In this document: one piece after another, positions 25,180 through 34,271 of the stretch
Position numbering within the stretch: position 1 is the first letter of the stretch
Layout of the letters: every line of letters starts with the position of its first letter
Origin: Bin5 sp965221145
GTDB taxonomy: Bacteria; Chloroflexota; Anaerolineae; Caldilineales; Caldilineaceae
NCBI GenBank assembly: GCA_965221145.1
Contig: OZ244877.1
Span: 2,604,001-2,668,000 of the forward strand
Length of the DNA: 64,000 bases
Direction of reading: 5' to 3'
Position numbers and translations under genes: made by a program
Notes under the pieces: generated by a model
What the model saw: only the letters and a program-made list of their open reading frames with translations
The model's database searches: none
Told to the model about the DNA's origin: nothing

Positions 25180-26481
25180 TTAGCCCGCCGCCCCGCCAAC
25201 ATGCCCAATCTCCAGCTCTCCGCCAAGATATGGATGCAACACGTCCGGCAGGAGGATGCTGCCATCGGCACGCTGGTTGTTCTCCAAGAGAGCGATAATG
25301 ACACGCGGCAAGGCCAGCCCCGAGCCGTTGAGCGTGTAGACATACTCCGGCCGCGCGCCCTCCTGCGGCCTGTAGCGGATGTTTGCCCGCCGCGCCTGAA
25401 AATCGCGGAACAGCGAGCAGGAGCTGACTTCCAGCCACTCCTGGCAACCGGCGGCCCACACCTCCAGGTCGTACTTGATGGAAGCCACAAACGAGAGATC
25501 GCCGGTCGCGATGGCGACGCGGCGATAGGGTAACTCAAGGCGCTCCAGCAGAACCTCCGCCGCCCGCGTCAGCGACTCCAACTCATCCCTTCCCGTTTCC
25601 GGTTCCACAAACTTGACCATCTCCACCTTCTGGAACTGATGTACACGCTTGATGCCGCGCGCATCTTTTCCTGCCGACACCTTCTCTCGCCGGAAGCAGG
25701 GCGTCGAGGCCACGTAGTAAAGGGGCAGAGCGCCCGGCTCAAGAATCTCGTCGCGGTGCAGGTTGGTGACCGACACCTCGGCGGTCGGGATGAACCAGTA
25801 GTCCTCCTCCGCATCGCGGTAGAGGTGGTCGCCGAACTTGGGCAGATTGCCCGTGCCTTCCATGGCATGGCCGCGCACCATCATGGGCGGGTAGAGTTCA
25901 GTAAAGCCGTGCTCGTTGATATGCACGTCCAGGAACCAGTTGGACAGGACGCGTTGCAGGCGTGCGCCGGCCCCTTTGAGGAAATAAAAGCGGCTGCCGG
26001 CCGTTGCGACGCCGCGCTCAAAGTCAATGATGTCCAGCTGCGGCCCCAGGTCCCAGTGGGCTTGAGGCGCAAAATCAAATTGGGGAATCTCGCCCCATTG
26101 GGTAAGGACCACATTGCCCTCTTCATCTGGCGCAATCGGCACGTCCGGGTCGGGCGGATTGGGAATGCGCATCATGGCGTCATGGAAGTCGCTCTCCACG
26201 CCGCGCAGCATCTCGTCAATCTGTGAAATCTCCATGCCGATCAGACCCATTCGCTTCTTCAGTGCGTTGGCCTCCTCGGTTTTCTTCTCTCGGAAGAGCG
26301 CGCCAATCTGCTTGGATCCGACGTTGCGCATCTCCCGCAGTTTTTCCGCGCGTTGCAGCAATTCGCGCCGTCTTTCGTCCAACTCCAGGGCCAACTCCCA
26401 GGGCGCCTCCGTATCATTCAGTTTTGCCATCGCCTCAGCCAACGCCTGCCGGTTTTCCCGCATCCAACGGATGTCAAGCAT
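25180..26481 (-). CDS. serS: seryl-tRNA synthetase
   Basis: A 433-residue class II synthetase that charges tRNA-Ser. The N-terminal coiled-coil arm (residues about 30-110, ELALELDERRRELLQRAEKL) reads the long variable arm of tRNA-Ser. The catalytic part shows motif 2 as FRREKVSAGKDARGI with VHQFQKVEMVKF, and motif 3 as LNGSGLALPRVIIALLENNQ. The start is taken at ATG 26481 (MLDIRWMRENRQ), the usual SerRS N-terminus, although the frame is open to 26538, because the upstream part belongs to the T-box terminator region. Two tRNA-Ser genes lie just downstream. Expression is probably controlled by the T-box leader. Confidence 0.93.
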   Translation of the reverse strand: MLDIRWMRENRQALAEAMAKLNDTEAPWELALELDERRRELLQRAEKLREMRNVGSKQIGALFREKKTEEANALKKRMGLIGMEISQIDEMLRGVESDFHDAMMRIPNPPDPDVPIAPDEEGNVVLTQWGEIPQFDFAPQAHWDLGPQLDIIDFERGVATAGSRFYFLKGAGARLQRVLSNWFLDVHINEHGFTELYPPMMVRGHAMEGTGNLPKFGDHLYRDAEEDYWFIPTAEVSVTNLHRDEILEPGALPLYYVASTPCFRREKVSAGKDARGIKRVHQFQKVEMVKFVEPETGRDELESLTRAAEVLLERLELPYRRVAIATGDLSFVASIKYDLEVWAAGCQEWLEVSSCSLFRDFQARRANIRYRPQEGARPEYVYTLNGSGLALPRVIIALLENNQRADGSILLPDVLHPYLGGELEIGHVGGAAG

Positions 26482-26529
26482 CTTTCGCTCCTGCAAAGTG
26501 AGTTCTGTGCGGCGAGTTCTCGCCGCGCC

Positions 26530-26808
26530 CGAAAACAAGAAAATCCCCTCGCCTGTTCAGGACGAGAGGACCCGTGTTGCCACCTGAGTTCGCAGATCAG
26601 TTACCGCTCATCAAAGAGTACCTTGGAGAGCCGGAACTTTACTGCCTCATTGCGCTGATAACGGGGCGGTCCGTCCGGCCATTTCCTGCCGGATGCTCGT
26701 GGGGCGCTATACCATTCGTCGCCTGTTGCCTCGCAGCGCCCGGCAACTCTCTGAAAGGGCGGACGGACGGTTCATTTCCCCTGTTGCAGCCATTTGTATT
26801 ATTTTGTG
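26530..26808 (-). promoter_or_regulatory. T-box riboswitch leader of serS
   Basis: On the minus strand, 26585-26568 reads AGGTGGCAACACGGGTCC, matching the T-box consensus (AGGGTGGNACCGCG). The UGGC bulge would pair with the GCCA end of uncharged tRNA-Ser, whose discriminator is G in both tRNA-Ser genes here. A long pairing GTCCGTCC/GGACGGAC closes stem I. The T-box is followed by CTCGTCC and the terminator. A candidate specifier AGC followed by A lies near 26695-26705. Uncharged tRNA-Ser would favour antitermination and serS expression. Confidence 0.85.
26532..26569 (-). terminator. intrinsic terminator of the serS T-box
   Basis: CCTCTCGTCCTG and CAGGCGAGGGG form a GC-rich stem with a short loop, directly followed on the minus strand by TTTTCTTGTTTT. 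The 5' side overlaps the T-box, as needed for mutually exclusive terminator and antiterminator folds. Confidence 0.85.
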
Positions 26809-26814
26809 GCGCTC

Positions 26815-26843
26815 AGGGTAGCACAGCCCTAAATTGCTGTCAA
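26815..26843 (-). promoter_or_regulatory. candidate sigma-70-type promoter for the serS leader
   Basis: TTGACA (26843-26838), a 17-base spacer and TACCCT (26820-26815) on the minus strand would start transcription near 26808, at the head of the T-box leader. The -35 box overlaps the end of the truncated polyphosphate-kinase gene. Confidence 0.5.
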
Positions 26844-27853
26844 TCCCATGTATGCGCAAGATTCGCCAGATCGACAAGTTGGAACATCGCCAGCGGGCCG
26901 GAACTGCGGAAGCAGAGTTGAAGCGGCACAGGCAAATGGGAGGCCAGCCATTCGACAACGGCATCAGGCATTGCCGTCTCGAACTCCAGGCGCACGACCG
27001 GAGAGGCCAGTTGCTGGTTGCGCAGCCCTCGGCTCTGGGCCTCCAACTCGTCTCCGTTGCGGCCGCCGTTTGAAGCTCGCAGGAGCCGGAACAGAGATAC
27101 GCTCTCAATCTTCATGCCGGGGAAGAGTTCATCGAGAAAACCTGCCACCGCGTCTTCACTCCAGATGAACATACGCTGCCCCGCTGCTGATGGAACGGCT
27201 ACAAAGCGGGACATAAGGCGAGGCACTTTGATGCGGGCGTATAAGAGCGGGCCAGTACCGAAATCCAGGCTGCTGAGATGGACCAGCAAGTTGATGCTGT
27301 GTGAACTGATGAAGGGAAAGGGATGCCCAGGGTCGACGGCCAGCGGCGTCAGCATGGGATAAAGTTGCTGGCGGAAAAAGCGGCGCAGGTAGTAGCGCTG
27401 CGGCCCGTCCAACTCGTGGGGAAAGCCAATCTCAATCCCATATTCTTCCGTAAGCGCCGGCAGAAGCGTTTCATCCAACTCGACAAAGGCACGTTGCAAG
27501 AGCGAATCCAATTGCGCAGTAATCTCCTCCCGCTTCGATTCTGTCAAGGCCGGCGCTTGCTCGGAAAAGTAGTGATCCAGAACGGAGGCAAGCAGGCCCA
27601 GAATCCGAATGCGCTCCAGCAGCGGGCAGTCGGGGCTACGGCTCTCGTCCAACAGGTAGGCGGCTTCGACGACCGGCGCGGGCTGTTTGGCAGAGCGCAG
27701 CCTGATTTTCAGTCCGGCGGCCAGGACTTTGGCGCGAGCGACCGCATTGTCGCCGACTGGCGCCGCGACGCCAGGTAGGTGGGAATCATAGCTGGCCCAT
27801 GAAAACGGCTGGTCGGCGGAAGCTCGGCGCTCGTTTTGGAGATGGCGTGTCAT
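26840..27853 (-). CDS. half-length polyphosphate kinase 1: N and head domains only
   Basis: A 337-residue protein matching the N-terminal helical and head domains of PPK1: PLLERIRILGLLASVLDHYF, RRFFRQQLYPMLTPLAVDPGHPFPFIS, LLYARIKVPRLMSRFV, LDELFPGMKIESVSLFRLLRAS. It stops after RSSGPLAMFQLVDLANLAHTWD, where PPK1 (about 700 residues) normally enters its two phospholipase-D-like catalytic domains with the phospho-His. Kinase activity is therefore not expected. It starts nine bases after the YceI lipoprotein. A CHAD (polyphosphate-binding) gene lies 3.3 kb upstream on the same strand. It may be a decayed ppk or a stand-alone binding module. Confidence 0.75.
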   Translation of the reverse strand: MTRHLQNERRASADQPFSWASYDSHLPGVAAPVGDNAVARAKVLAAGLKIRLRSAKQPAPVVEAAYLLDESRSPDCPLLERIRILGLLASVLDHYFSEQAPALTESKREEITAQLDSLLQRAFVELDETLLPALTEEYGIEIGFPHELDGPQRYYLRRFFRQQLYPMLTPLAVDPGHPFPFISSHSINLLVHLSSLDFGTGPLLYARIKVPRLMSRFVAVPSAAGQRMFIWSEDAVAGFLDELFPGMKIESVSLFRLLRASNGGRNGDELEAQSRGLRNQQLASPVVRLEFETAMPDAVVEWLASHLPVPLQLCFRSSGPLAMFQLVDLANLAHTWD

Positions 27854-27862
27854 TTGTGCTTG

Positions 27863-28627
27863 CTATCGCTCTCTGGCAACGAAGTCGATGCGGACGGTGA
27901 ATTCGTCCTGAACGGTTAGCGTGTTGGCAAAGTTGGGCGGATCAAAGCCCAGATCTGTCATCCGCAGACGGGTCTCTATGGTGCCTGTTATGCTGTCATT
28001 TTGCAAACGGGCAGACACGTCCCAGACAGAGGGCAGTGCGGTGCCGCGCATGGTCAGTTCGCCCTCAAGGCGAAAGCGGGCCTGATCGCCTGCCTGGTAG
28101 TTCTCCGGCGCACCATGGATCTGCGTGGCGATGAAGATTGCCAGGGGGAATCGGTCAGACTCCAGTGCATTCTCCCGAATCCATCCATCCCGAAGCGTCT
28201 GGTCGGTGCGCAGTGTTGGCAGATAGACTGCAAAGCGGTTTGCGCCAATGGTAGGGACGGAGAGGTCGATCTGCAACAGTCCTTCTACGTCTTTCGTCTC
28301 GCCGATCACTTTGGTCTTTCCGACCGCCAGCCCATACTTGCGCGTGGCGTCGGCGAATAGCTCCTCATCGACAACATAGGTTGCCTTGGTCTGGGCGGGG
28401 ACGATGTAAAACGTTCGCAGGGACTGTCCCTCGTCCAGGCTGACTGCAGGCAGTTGCATGAAGGCCGAGGCGGCAGCTTCAGTGAGAGTATATTCAAGGG
28501 GCACATCCGCTTGTTCGGACGATTGAGAGGACTTGGCGCTCTCGGCTGATGCGCCGTTACGGCCATTGCAGGCGGCTGCCACCAGCGCCACCATGAGCAA
28601 TAGGAATAGCAGAATTCGAGTTCTCAT
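27863..28627 (-). CDS. YceI-family lipoprotein
   Basis: A 254-residue protein with lipoprotein signal MRTRILLFLLLMVALVAAACNG (lipobox VAAAC, Cys 20), a Ser/Glu-rich linker and a YceI-like lipocalin domain: ATYVVDEELF, VIGETKDVEGLLQIDL, DRFPLAIFIATQI and FRLEGELTMRGTALPSVWDVSARL. YceI proteins bind isoprenoid or other amphiphilic molecules in a beta barrel outside the cytoplasmic membrane. It sits between the sulfatase-like and PPK-like genes in one run of minus-strand genes. The ligand is not deducible; the carotenoid locus is 26 kb away. Confidence 0.85.
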   Translation of the reverse strand: MRTRILLFLLLMVALVAAACNGRNGASAESAKSSQSSEQADVPLEYTLTEAAASAFMQLPAVSLDEGQSLRTFYIVPAQTKATYVVDEELFADATRKYGLAVGKTKVIGETKDVEGLLQIDLSVPTIGANRFAVYLPTLRTDQTLRDGWIRENALESDRFPLAIFIATQIHGAPENYQAGDQARFRLEGELTMRGTALPSVWDVSARLQNDSITGTIETRLRMTDLGFDPPNFANTLTVQDEFTVRIDFVARER

Positions 28628-28717
28628 GTTGTGCCTAAATTTTCGCTCATACTTGGCTCCGATCGGAAGGGAAAGTTGTACTGCTTAGAGGTCAGCCTAA
28701 CGCTCGGGCAGCGTTGG

Positions 28718-30577
28718 CTAGTGCGCCTCCTCCACAAAAAGGACGCCCTCTGGCAGATAAGGAGGCAACTCTCCGTCTCTCCCGAAAGCGGCCAGCAATT
28801 GCCGGACAAACAGCGAGTAAAAGCCCTCATGACGAAATGTCGGCTCCTTTTCCCTCACTTCCAGCCCGTTCTCGAAACCGTATTCTGCAAATGATGCAAC
28901 AAAGTCACCGTTCTTTGCAATGATGTGCAAAGGCGTGTCCCACCCGTCCTCCCCGCGGGAAACGCGGGGGGGCTGGTGGTCGCCCGCCAGCACGAAGATC
29001 GCCTCTTGATTCGGTTCACTCAGGATGAAATCCGTGAGCATCTCCAGTTGATACTCGATGGCGTTCCAGTAGTTTTGGCGGCGCTCTCTGTGTTCGATCA
29101 GCTCTGTCGCGGGAGAGGGCGCGTCGCCTGGGCTGTTCAGCGCCTGCCAGTTGTCGGCCAAGGCTGGCAGCGGCGTCCACGGGTAGTGGGAGTTTTGCGT
29201 AATCGTGAAGAACAAGTAGGGACCGTCAGCCTCGTGACGGATCGTCTCGCGCGCGAAATTCAGCGAAAACTGGTCCGGCGGCGCCGGGCCCCAGCCGTAC
29301 TCAGGGCCGACATAGTTCAGGTCTTCGTACTGCATCCAGCGGTCTACCCCGAAGAAGTCGGCATATGTCTTCCATTCTGACTTCGGCAGGCCCATCGACA
29401 GCGCGGTCAACCGGTAGTAGCGATAGCCCTGCCTCTTCAGGAATCGCCCCAGGTCCGGGTATGCCTCCAGCTTGTATTTGTCCAGCAGCGCATAGTATTG
29501 TGGGTCCGAACTGACGCGCAGACCGAACAGTGCGCTGGTGTAGGACATCCACGAGCCGCCGCCCCATGTGGGCGCCAGGCTGCGGGCCGAGGCTGCGTGC
29601 CATCCGGCGTCGGCCAGTTTTGCGTCGAGCTGCCGCGTCAGCGCCTGGTAGCGGGCGCGCCAGTCGTTTCGTTTGTAGAGTACGCTACCATACGATTCGA
29701 CGAAAATTATGTAAACAGGAGGCTGTCGGGCCAGGTTGTAGCCGCTATAGTCGTAGGCAAGTCGCACTCTTTCACTGTCAAATCGTTTTACATTGCCATA
29801 GACGCGGCGCGATTCAGCAATGTTTTTGGCAAGCTTGGCGAAAAGGCTGCTGAACACCATCTCCGGTCGGCTGATCCCTTCACGATAGGTATACGCCTGC
29901 GTGATGACGAGAAGCGCCAGCAGACCCAAGACGACACGCGATGACAGTGATAGCCTGCCTTCCGGCAGCACGAAACGAGCCAGCCGCGCGACCACGGCAG
30001 CGCCGACAATGATCAGAAGGACGATTGCGGCCACGAATGCGAAGGTTACACGGGCGTTCTGCAGGAAGAAACCAAATCCTTCCGTTGCCATTCTGAACTG
30101 GCTGTAGAAGACCGGCTCGACGCTGAAAAAAGTGAGCGATGCGCCCTCATAGAGATAGTAGGCAAAGAAGAAAAGATAGGCGGCAACGAAGCCGAAGCGC
30201 ACCTTCGCCTTGCGCAGAGGGGAGAGAATCGCCCACAGGCCGACAAAGAGCACGATTTCTGAGTTGAAGCGCAGCAGATCGGGCGCTCTGCGCCAAAGGA
30301 CAAGCTGCCGCCAGAACTGGTCGAAGGATTGACCGGCTATGTTGAGCGACGGCAGAACCGCCCCAGCCTCGCGGTCCATCAGGATAATCGGAAGGAAGAG
30401 CAGCCCATGCAAAACGATGAAGCTGGCCCAAAAGCTCAGGTCGGGATGGAGTCGCCAATGAGGTCTCGCCCAAGAGCGGGCCAGACGGGAAGCTAGTCTT
30501 AACAAGGGAGGAACGTGCGCCGCTCCTTCTGCGTCCGGTCGAATCTGGGCGTTGACAACGCGTTCAATCATGCGCAT
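28718..30577 (-). CDS. LTA-synthase-like membrane sulfatase/phosphoglycerol transferase
   Basis: A 619-residue protein with about five membrane helices in the first 250 residues (SFWASFIVLHGLLFLPIIL, then VRFGFVAAYLFFFAYYLY and FAFVAAIVLLIIVGAAVV) and an extracytoplasmic alkaline-phosphatase-fold domain: VYIIFVESYGSVLY (metal site), WGGGSWMSYTSALFG (nucleophile region), FFTITQNSHYPWTP and VLAGDHQPPRV (metal ligands). This is the LtaS/OpgB architecture that transfers glycerol- or ethanolamine-phosphate from lipids, or a sulfatase. The substrate is undetermined. It is followed by the YceI lipoprotein gene on the same strand. Confidence 0.82.
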   Translation of the reverse strand: MRMIERVVNAQIRPDAEGAAHVPPLLRLASRLARSWARPHWRLHPDLSFWASFIVLHGLLFLPIILMDREAGAVLPSLNIAGQSFDQFWRQLVLWRRAPDLLRFNSEIVLFVGLWAILSPLRKAKVRFGFVAAYLFFFAYYLYEGASLTFFSVEPVFYSQFRMATEGFGFFLQNARVTFAFVAAIVLLIIVGAAVVARLARFVLPEGRLSLSSRVVLGLLALLVITQAYTYREGISRPEMVFSSLFAKLAKNIAESRRVYGNVKRFDSERVRLAYDYSGYNLARQPPVYIIFVESYGSVLYKRNDWRARYQALTRQLDAKLADAGWHAASARSLAPTWGGGSWMSYTSALFGLRVSSDPQYYALLDKYKLEAYPDLGRFLKRQGYRYYRLTALSMGLPKSEWKTYADFFGVDRWMQYEDLNYVGPEYGWGPAPPDQFSLNFARETIRHEADGPYLFFTITQNSHYPWTPLPALADNWQALNSPGDAPSPATELIEHRERRQNYWNAIEYQLEMLTDFILSEPNQEAIFVLAGDHQPPRVSRGEDGWDTPLHIIAKNGDFVASFAEYGFENGLEVREKEPTFRHEGFYSLFVRQLLAAFGRDGELPPYLPEGVLFVEEAH

Positions 30578-30594
30578 TTGTGCTGGATCAGAAG

Positions 30595-31200
30595 CTATCC
30601 TTCTGTCCAGGCGAGGGGAAGCAGGCCGCCTGCCGTTGCCTGTTCCAGCACTGCATCGACAGCTGACGCCAGTGCATCCGAACCAACCGCAACCGGGGCC
30701 ATGCGCTCTTCAACCTGCGTTCTCGTCACTTGATTTTCGCGCCAGGTGACGCCTCCCGTATGATAGTTGTGCAGCAAGGGCATGAGTCGATCCAGCGCCA
30801 GAGCAAAGCGGGCCTCCGGCGTCCGCTGCGCTTCGTACTCCTCCCACATTTCTGACATCTCCGCCGCCTGCTCGGAGGGCAGCAGGCCGAATATGCGGGC
30901 CGCTGCCGTCCGCTCGCGCTCGCTCTTGCCTTCGTGACCGTCCTGATCATACGCGTAAGTGTCCCCGGCGTCGATCTCCACAATGTCGTGAATCAGGAGC
31001 AACTTGAGCGTATGCAGCAGGTCGACTGCCTCGTTGGCGTGTTCAGCCAACACGAGCGCCATCATCGCCAAGTGCCAGGAGTGTTCGGCTGAGTTCTCAC
31101 GCCTATGGCTCTGCAGGAGCAAGGAGCGGCGCAGGACACCCTTCAGCCTGTCGATTTCGAGGATAAATTGAAGCTGCCTCGCCAGTCGGTCTTTGTTCAT
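30595..31200 (-). CDS. HD-domain hydrolase (YfbR/HDDC2-like)
   Basis: A 201-residue HD-superfamily metal hydrolase. The His-Asp motif set is NSAEHSWHLAMMALVL, LLLIHDIVEIDAGDTYAYD and a downstream Asp in ALALDRLMPLLHNY, matching 5'-deoxynucleotidase YfbR/HDDC2 relatives. It probably hydrolyses nucleoside monophosphates in the cytoplasm. It overlaps the upstream CHAD gene by four bases, so the two are almost certainly co-transcribed. Confidence 0.85.
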   Translation of the reverse strand: MNKDRLARQLQFILEIDRLKGVLRRSLLLQSHRRENSAEHSWHLAMMALVLAEHANEAVDLLHTLKLLLIHDIVEIDAGDTYAYDQDGHEGKSERERTAAARIFGLLPSEQAAEMSEMWEEYEAQRTPEARFALALDRLMPLLHNYHTGGVTWRENQVTRTQVEERMAPVAVGSDALASAVDAVLEQATAGGLLPLAWTEG

Positions 31201-32141
31201 AGCGATGCGTGGAGCGCACTTGATTTGGGCGTCGGGAGGCGTAGCGGGCGGTCAGCGCGCCAGTACGCCTCAAGGCGGGTGACGAAGCGGCCGGGTCTCT
31301 CCACATAGATTCGCGCCGCCACTGGAACAGCCGCACGGCGTTGGCGGCTCCGCTCACGGGAAACAATCGAAGAAAGCAGTTCAGCGGACCCCCCGCTTGC
31401 GCCCTGTAACGCCCGAACATCGGACGACTCTTTCAGCATAGCCAGGTCATGCTCCTTGCCCAGCCGGTCGGCCAGAAGATCGATTTCGCGGGCAAGAACT
31501 TTCATCAGCCCGGGCCAGATCGGTTGCAGAATCTGAGAATGGTACCGAAGATACTTGACCCGCTTGCGCCAGGCATGGAAATTCTCGGTCGTAGGTTGGG
31601 CGTAGGCGGCTCTCCTTTCCACCCTTCCCCGGCCATAGATTCTGCGTAGCCCGCGTGCGAAAAGGGAGAATCCTTCGACGCTGAAATCCCAGTCCTGCAC
31701 GCGCAATCGCGCCTCGCGCAGAGATTCGGTCACCATCGAGAGCATATCCTCATTATCGGCGACATTCCTCAGTAGCGTCCTGTGTCCTCTCACAAGGGAA
31801 TGGCGCAGCCTGATAAACGATTTGTCGGTCATCTGCGCGCCGTAGCGCCGTCTCAACATATCGAAGGTTTCGATATAGACTGCGCTGTCCCGCACGGGAG
31901 ACAAGATACGGCCCTGGTCGCGGAAGAAAGCGTTCTCGCGCCTGTATGTCTTGTCCGGCAACGCGCCGCGCCCAAGGCGCAGCACAGCGCGGACGCGTTT
32001 GAAATGCTTGCGCGCCTCGTGGATTCCGTCGTTCAGATCGTCTACGCGCTGAAGCTGATCGATGGCGCCGTCGATCTGCTCAAACACGATGCGGGGCAGT
32101 GCCTCGGTCGGCGATTCGTCCGCCATGAGCGAGAAGTTCAT
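31197..32141 (-). CDS. CHAD-domain protein
   Basis: A 314-residue all-helical CHAD protein, rich in conserved His and basic residues that bind polyphosphate: GIHEARKHFKRVRAVLRLGR, LSPVRDSAVYIETFD, ENFHAWRKRVKYLRYHSQIL, LADRLGKEHDLAML. No N-terminal CYTH domain is attached. The start is set at ATG 32141; ATG 32126 is an alternative. It overlaps the HD gene by four bases and lies upstream of the truncated PPK-like gene in the same run, giving a second polyphosphate-linked protein nearby. Confidence 0.87.
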   Translation of the reverse strand: MNFSLMADESPTEALPRIVFEQIDGAIDQLQRVDDLNDGIHEARKHFKRVRAVLRLGRGALPDKTYRRENAFFRDQGRILSPVRDSAVYIETFDMLRRRYGAQMTDKSFIRLRHSLVRGHRTLLRNVADNEDMLSMVTESLREARLRVQDWDFSVEGFSLFARGLRRIYGRGRVERRAAYAQPTTENFHAWRKRVKYLRYHSQILQPIWPGLMKVLAREIDLLADRLGKEHDLAMLKESSDVRALQGASGGSAELLSSIVSRERSRQRRAAVPVAARIYVERPGRFVTRLEAYWRADRPLRLPTPKSSALHASL

Positions 32142-32184
32142 CGGGGATACCGTATCGTAGTTTCCTGCCGGGTGACAGCCATTT

Positions 32185-33117
32185 CTATGAGGCAGCCTTG
32201 TCCAACTTTTCAAACAGATCACGGAAGATGCTATCGCGGTCGACATATCGGGCGCTGGCGATGGTGTGTCGGCTATCGTCAAAGGCCCACGTGATGCTGT
32301 CGGTCAGGCATGGTGAACTGACCCGCTCCATCTGCGCCCACCGCGGATTGACCAGCCACCCGAGCGGCGCCAGATCCCAGATCTGTTTAGAGTAGGCGAA
32401 CTGTTCCGCATGATACTCGCCGTAGATCTGGAAGAGATAGTCGCCAATCGCCCCTTTCCCCTTTACATGCGCGGCCATCTCCGGCAGCGTAGTATGCAGG
32501 TGGGAGACGACACCCATACAGGGAAACAGGATCAGAGGGACCCCGCAGTCCAGGACGATGCGGCTGGCGGCAGGATCCTGGCGCAGATTGAACTCGTGCG
32601 TGTCGGGCCAGTGCCGGGCGTGGCCGCCCAGCCAGAGCACCACGATGCGTTTGCGAATGGTAGGGTCCAGCAGCAGAGCCGAGGCGACATTCGTAATCGC
32701 GCCGATAGCGACGACGTAGAGAGGATCGTCCACTGGCGAGGCCAGCGCCCGCTCAATGAGATCGGCGGCGCTGTCGCTCTTCACGGGCGTCCGCTCATCC
32801 GGCAGCCATGCCGTCGAACCCTTCAACACATTGGCATCCTGCGGCTGGGCGACGGACGGCAGGCGATCCAAAAGGCGGTGAATCTCGGCATAGCTCTTCT
32901 CCATGCCATCGCCCGGATCGGAGGATCGACTGTTGTGGAAGGGGGCCGCGTAGAATGACTCCACGCGCAGACGTTCGGGCGAGAGAAGCGAATAGACGGC
33001 GGCGAACTGATCGTCGATTTCGTTGTAGGTGTCGGTGTCCAGCACCATGCGCACCGGTGCTGGGGGTGGCTTAAGGCGGCTCTGAAGGAGTTGCGGGTCA
33101 AGAGGAGTGAATGTCAT
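32185..33117 (-). CDS. inosine/uridine-preferring nucleoside hydrolase family protein
   Basis: A 310-residue nucleoside hydrolase. The N-terminal calcium-site motif appears as MVLDTDTYNEIDDQFAAVYSLL (DTD...DD). LYVVAIGAITNVASALL, RKRIVVLWLGGHARHWPDTHEFNLRQDPAAS and a C-terminal Asp (LTDSITWAFDD) complete the family pattern. It cleaves the N-glycosidic bond of a ribonucleoside. ATG 33117 is chosen; the longer frame to 33267 overlaps the preceding gene and is not family-like. It lies with mannonate dehydratase and a DapA-like lyase, suggesting a catabolic operon for a sugar- or nucleoside-derived compound. Confidence 0.87.
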   Translation of the reverse strand: MTFTPLDPQLLQSRLKPPPAPVRMVLDTDTYNEIDDQFAAVYSLLSPERLRVESFYAAPFHNSRSSDPGDGMEKSYAEIHRLLDRLPSVAQPQDANVLKGSTAWLPDERTPVKSDSAADLIERALASPVDDPLYVVAIGAITNVASALLLDPTIRKRIVVLWLGGHARHWPDTHEFNLRQDPAASRIVLDCGVPLILFPCMGVVSHLHTTLPEMAAHVKGKGAIGDYLFQIYGEYHAEQFAYSKQIWDLAPLGWLVNPRWAQMERVSSPCLTDSITWAFDDSRHTIASARYVDRDSIFRDLFEKLDKAAS

Positions 33118-33188
33118 CTGCCTGATTTCCGTATCAGCCGCCGCGGCCTCAGTACTCCCTTTCGAGCGGCCATGATCGGTTGCGTGCT

Positions 33189-34166
33189 CTAGGCCGCGAG
33201 CCGGTTTACCATCTCCAACATGGCCGTCATGTAGCCAATGGCATAGGCGCGCCCGCGGTGTCCCCAAGAGGTGTCATCGACCATCATCGGCACATGGTCG
33301 GTGATCATGAAGCCGGTGAATCCCACTTCCTTCAGCGTCTTCATTACATCGAACGGATCGACATTGCCCTCGTTGATGAAACACTCGTTGAAGCAGGGAA
33401 CGGTTCCCTGTACGTCGCGAAAGTGGACGTAGACGATGCGATCGCGGCCACCGAAATGGCGAATGGCGTCCAGAACGTAGTCATGCCCGTCCATCTCGGA
33501 CCAGCAGCCCATGCAGAAATCAAGGCCATGACTGGGGCTGTCGAAACGGTCGACGGCCCGTTTGAAGCCTTCAAAATTGCGGAAGATGCGCGCCACGCCG
33601 CCGAGAGATTCTACCGGCGGATCGTCAGGGTGCAAGGCCAAGGTGATGCCGGCCTCCTCCGCAACCGGCAGCAGGCGCTCCAAGTAATACTCGTAGTTGG
33701 CCCACATCTCGTCGGCGTCGAAGACACGTCCATGGGTCAGTTCATTTGGGTCATGCTCGGCCAGATTGAACCGAGTGCCGCGCGCGCCGCCTCGCAAGAC
33801 CGCGGGTTCCTGCGTGCGCCACACCGAATTGGGCATCCAGTGGTAGCCGAGAATCGGGATGCCGGCCCTGCCCATGTTGCGAACCGTCGTCTGCATGTGT
33901 GCGATCTGTTCGTCCCGGCCCGGCAGGCCCAGCATCACCTTATCATAGAACGAGAGGGGCACGTTCTCCAAACAGATCAGCCGCAGACCGGCAGCCTGCG
34001 AACGATCGACCGCCGCCTTCAAGTCCTCGTACTCCCACTGCTTTTCGCCGGGAAGCCGCGGCGTGTTCATCAGAAAGTCATCGGCGCCAAGTTGCTTGAT
34101 AAATGCCAGTTTCTCATCGGTCAGTTCATTGAACTGGCCCAGGCCGATGCGCATTTTCGGCGACAT
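33189..34166 (-). CDS. mannonate dehydratase family protein (UxuA-like)
   Basis: A 325-residue TIM-barrel protein of the UxuA family, which dehydrates D-mannonate to 2-keto-3-deoxygluconate in uronate breakdown. Signatures are IKQLGADDFLMNTP, LPGRDEQIAHMQTTVRNMG, ITLALHPDDPPVESLGGVARI, CMGCWSEM, and VYVHFRDVQG with the family His/Cys metal ligands. ATG 34166 has AGGAGACTC upstream. The DapA-like gene lies about 100 bases upstream, so the pathway mannonate to KDG to aldolase cleavage is plausible. A paralogue sits at 62866-63891. Confidence 0.84.
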   Translation of the reverse strand: MSPKMRIGLGQFNELTDEKLAFIKQLGADDFLMNTPRLPGEKQWEYEDLKAAVDRSQAAGLRLICLENVPLSFYDKVMLGLPGRDEQIAHMQTTVRNMGRAGIPILGYHWMPNSVWRTQEPAVLRGGARGTRFNLAEHDPNELTHGRVFDADEMWANYEYYLERLLPVAEEAGITLALHPDDPPVESLGGVARIFRNFEGFKRAVDRFDSPSHGLDFCMGCWSEMDGHDYVLDAIRHFGGRDRIVYVHFRDVQGTVPCFNECFINEGNVDPFDVMKTLKEVGFTGFMITDHVPMMVDDTSWGHRGRAYAIGYMTAMLEMVNRLAA

Positions 34167-34271
34167 GTAGAGTCTCCTTTCTGTGGCTAAGAGGATGGCG
34201 CCGCAAACAGGAGCAGCGACCCGCAGATCTGCTGCCAGCCGTGGTTGCGGCAAGTTCCCCGAACGGAAGCC

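Noticed and set aside
33180..34190. 336-codon plus-strand frame over the mannonate dehydratase
   Set aside because: Complementary-strand shadow of a well-defined gene.
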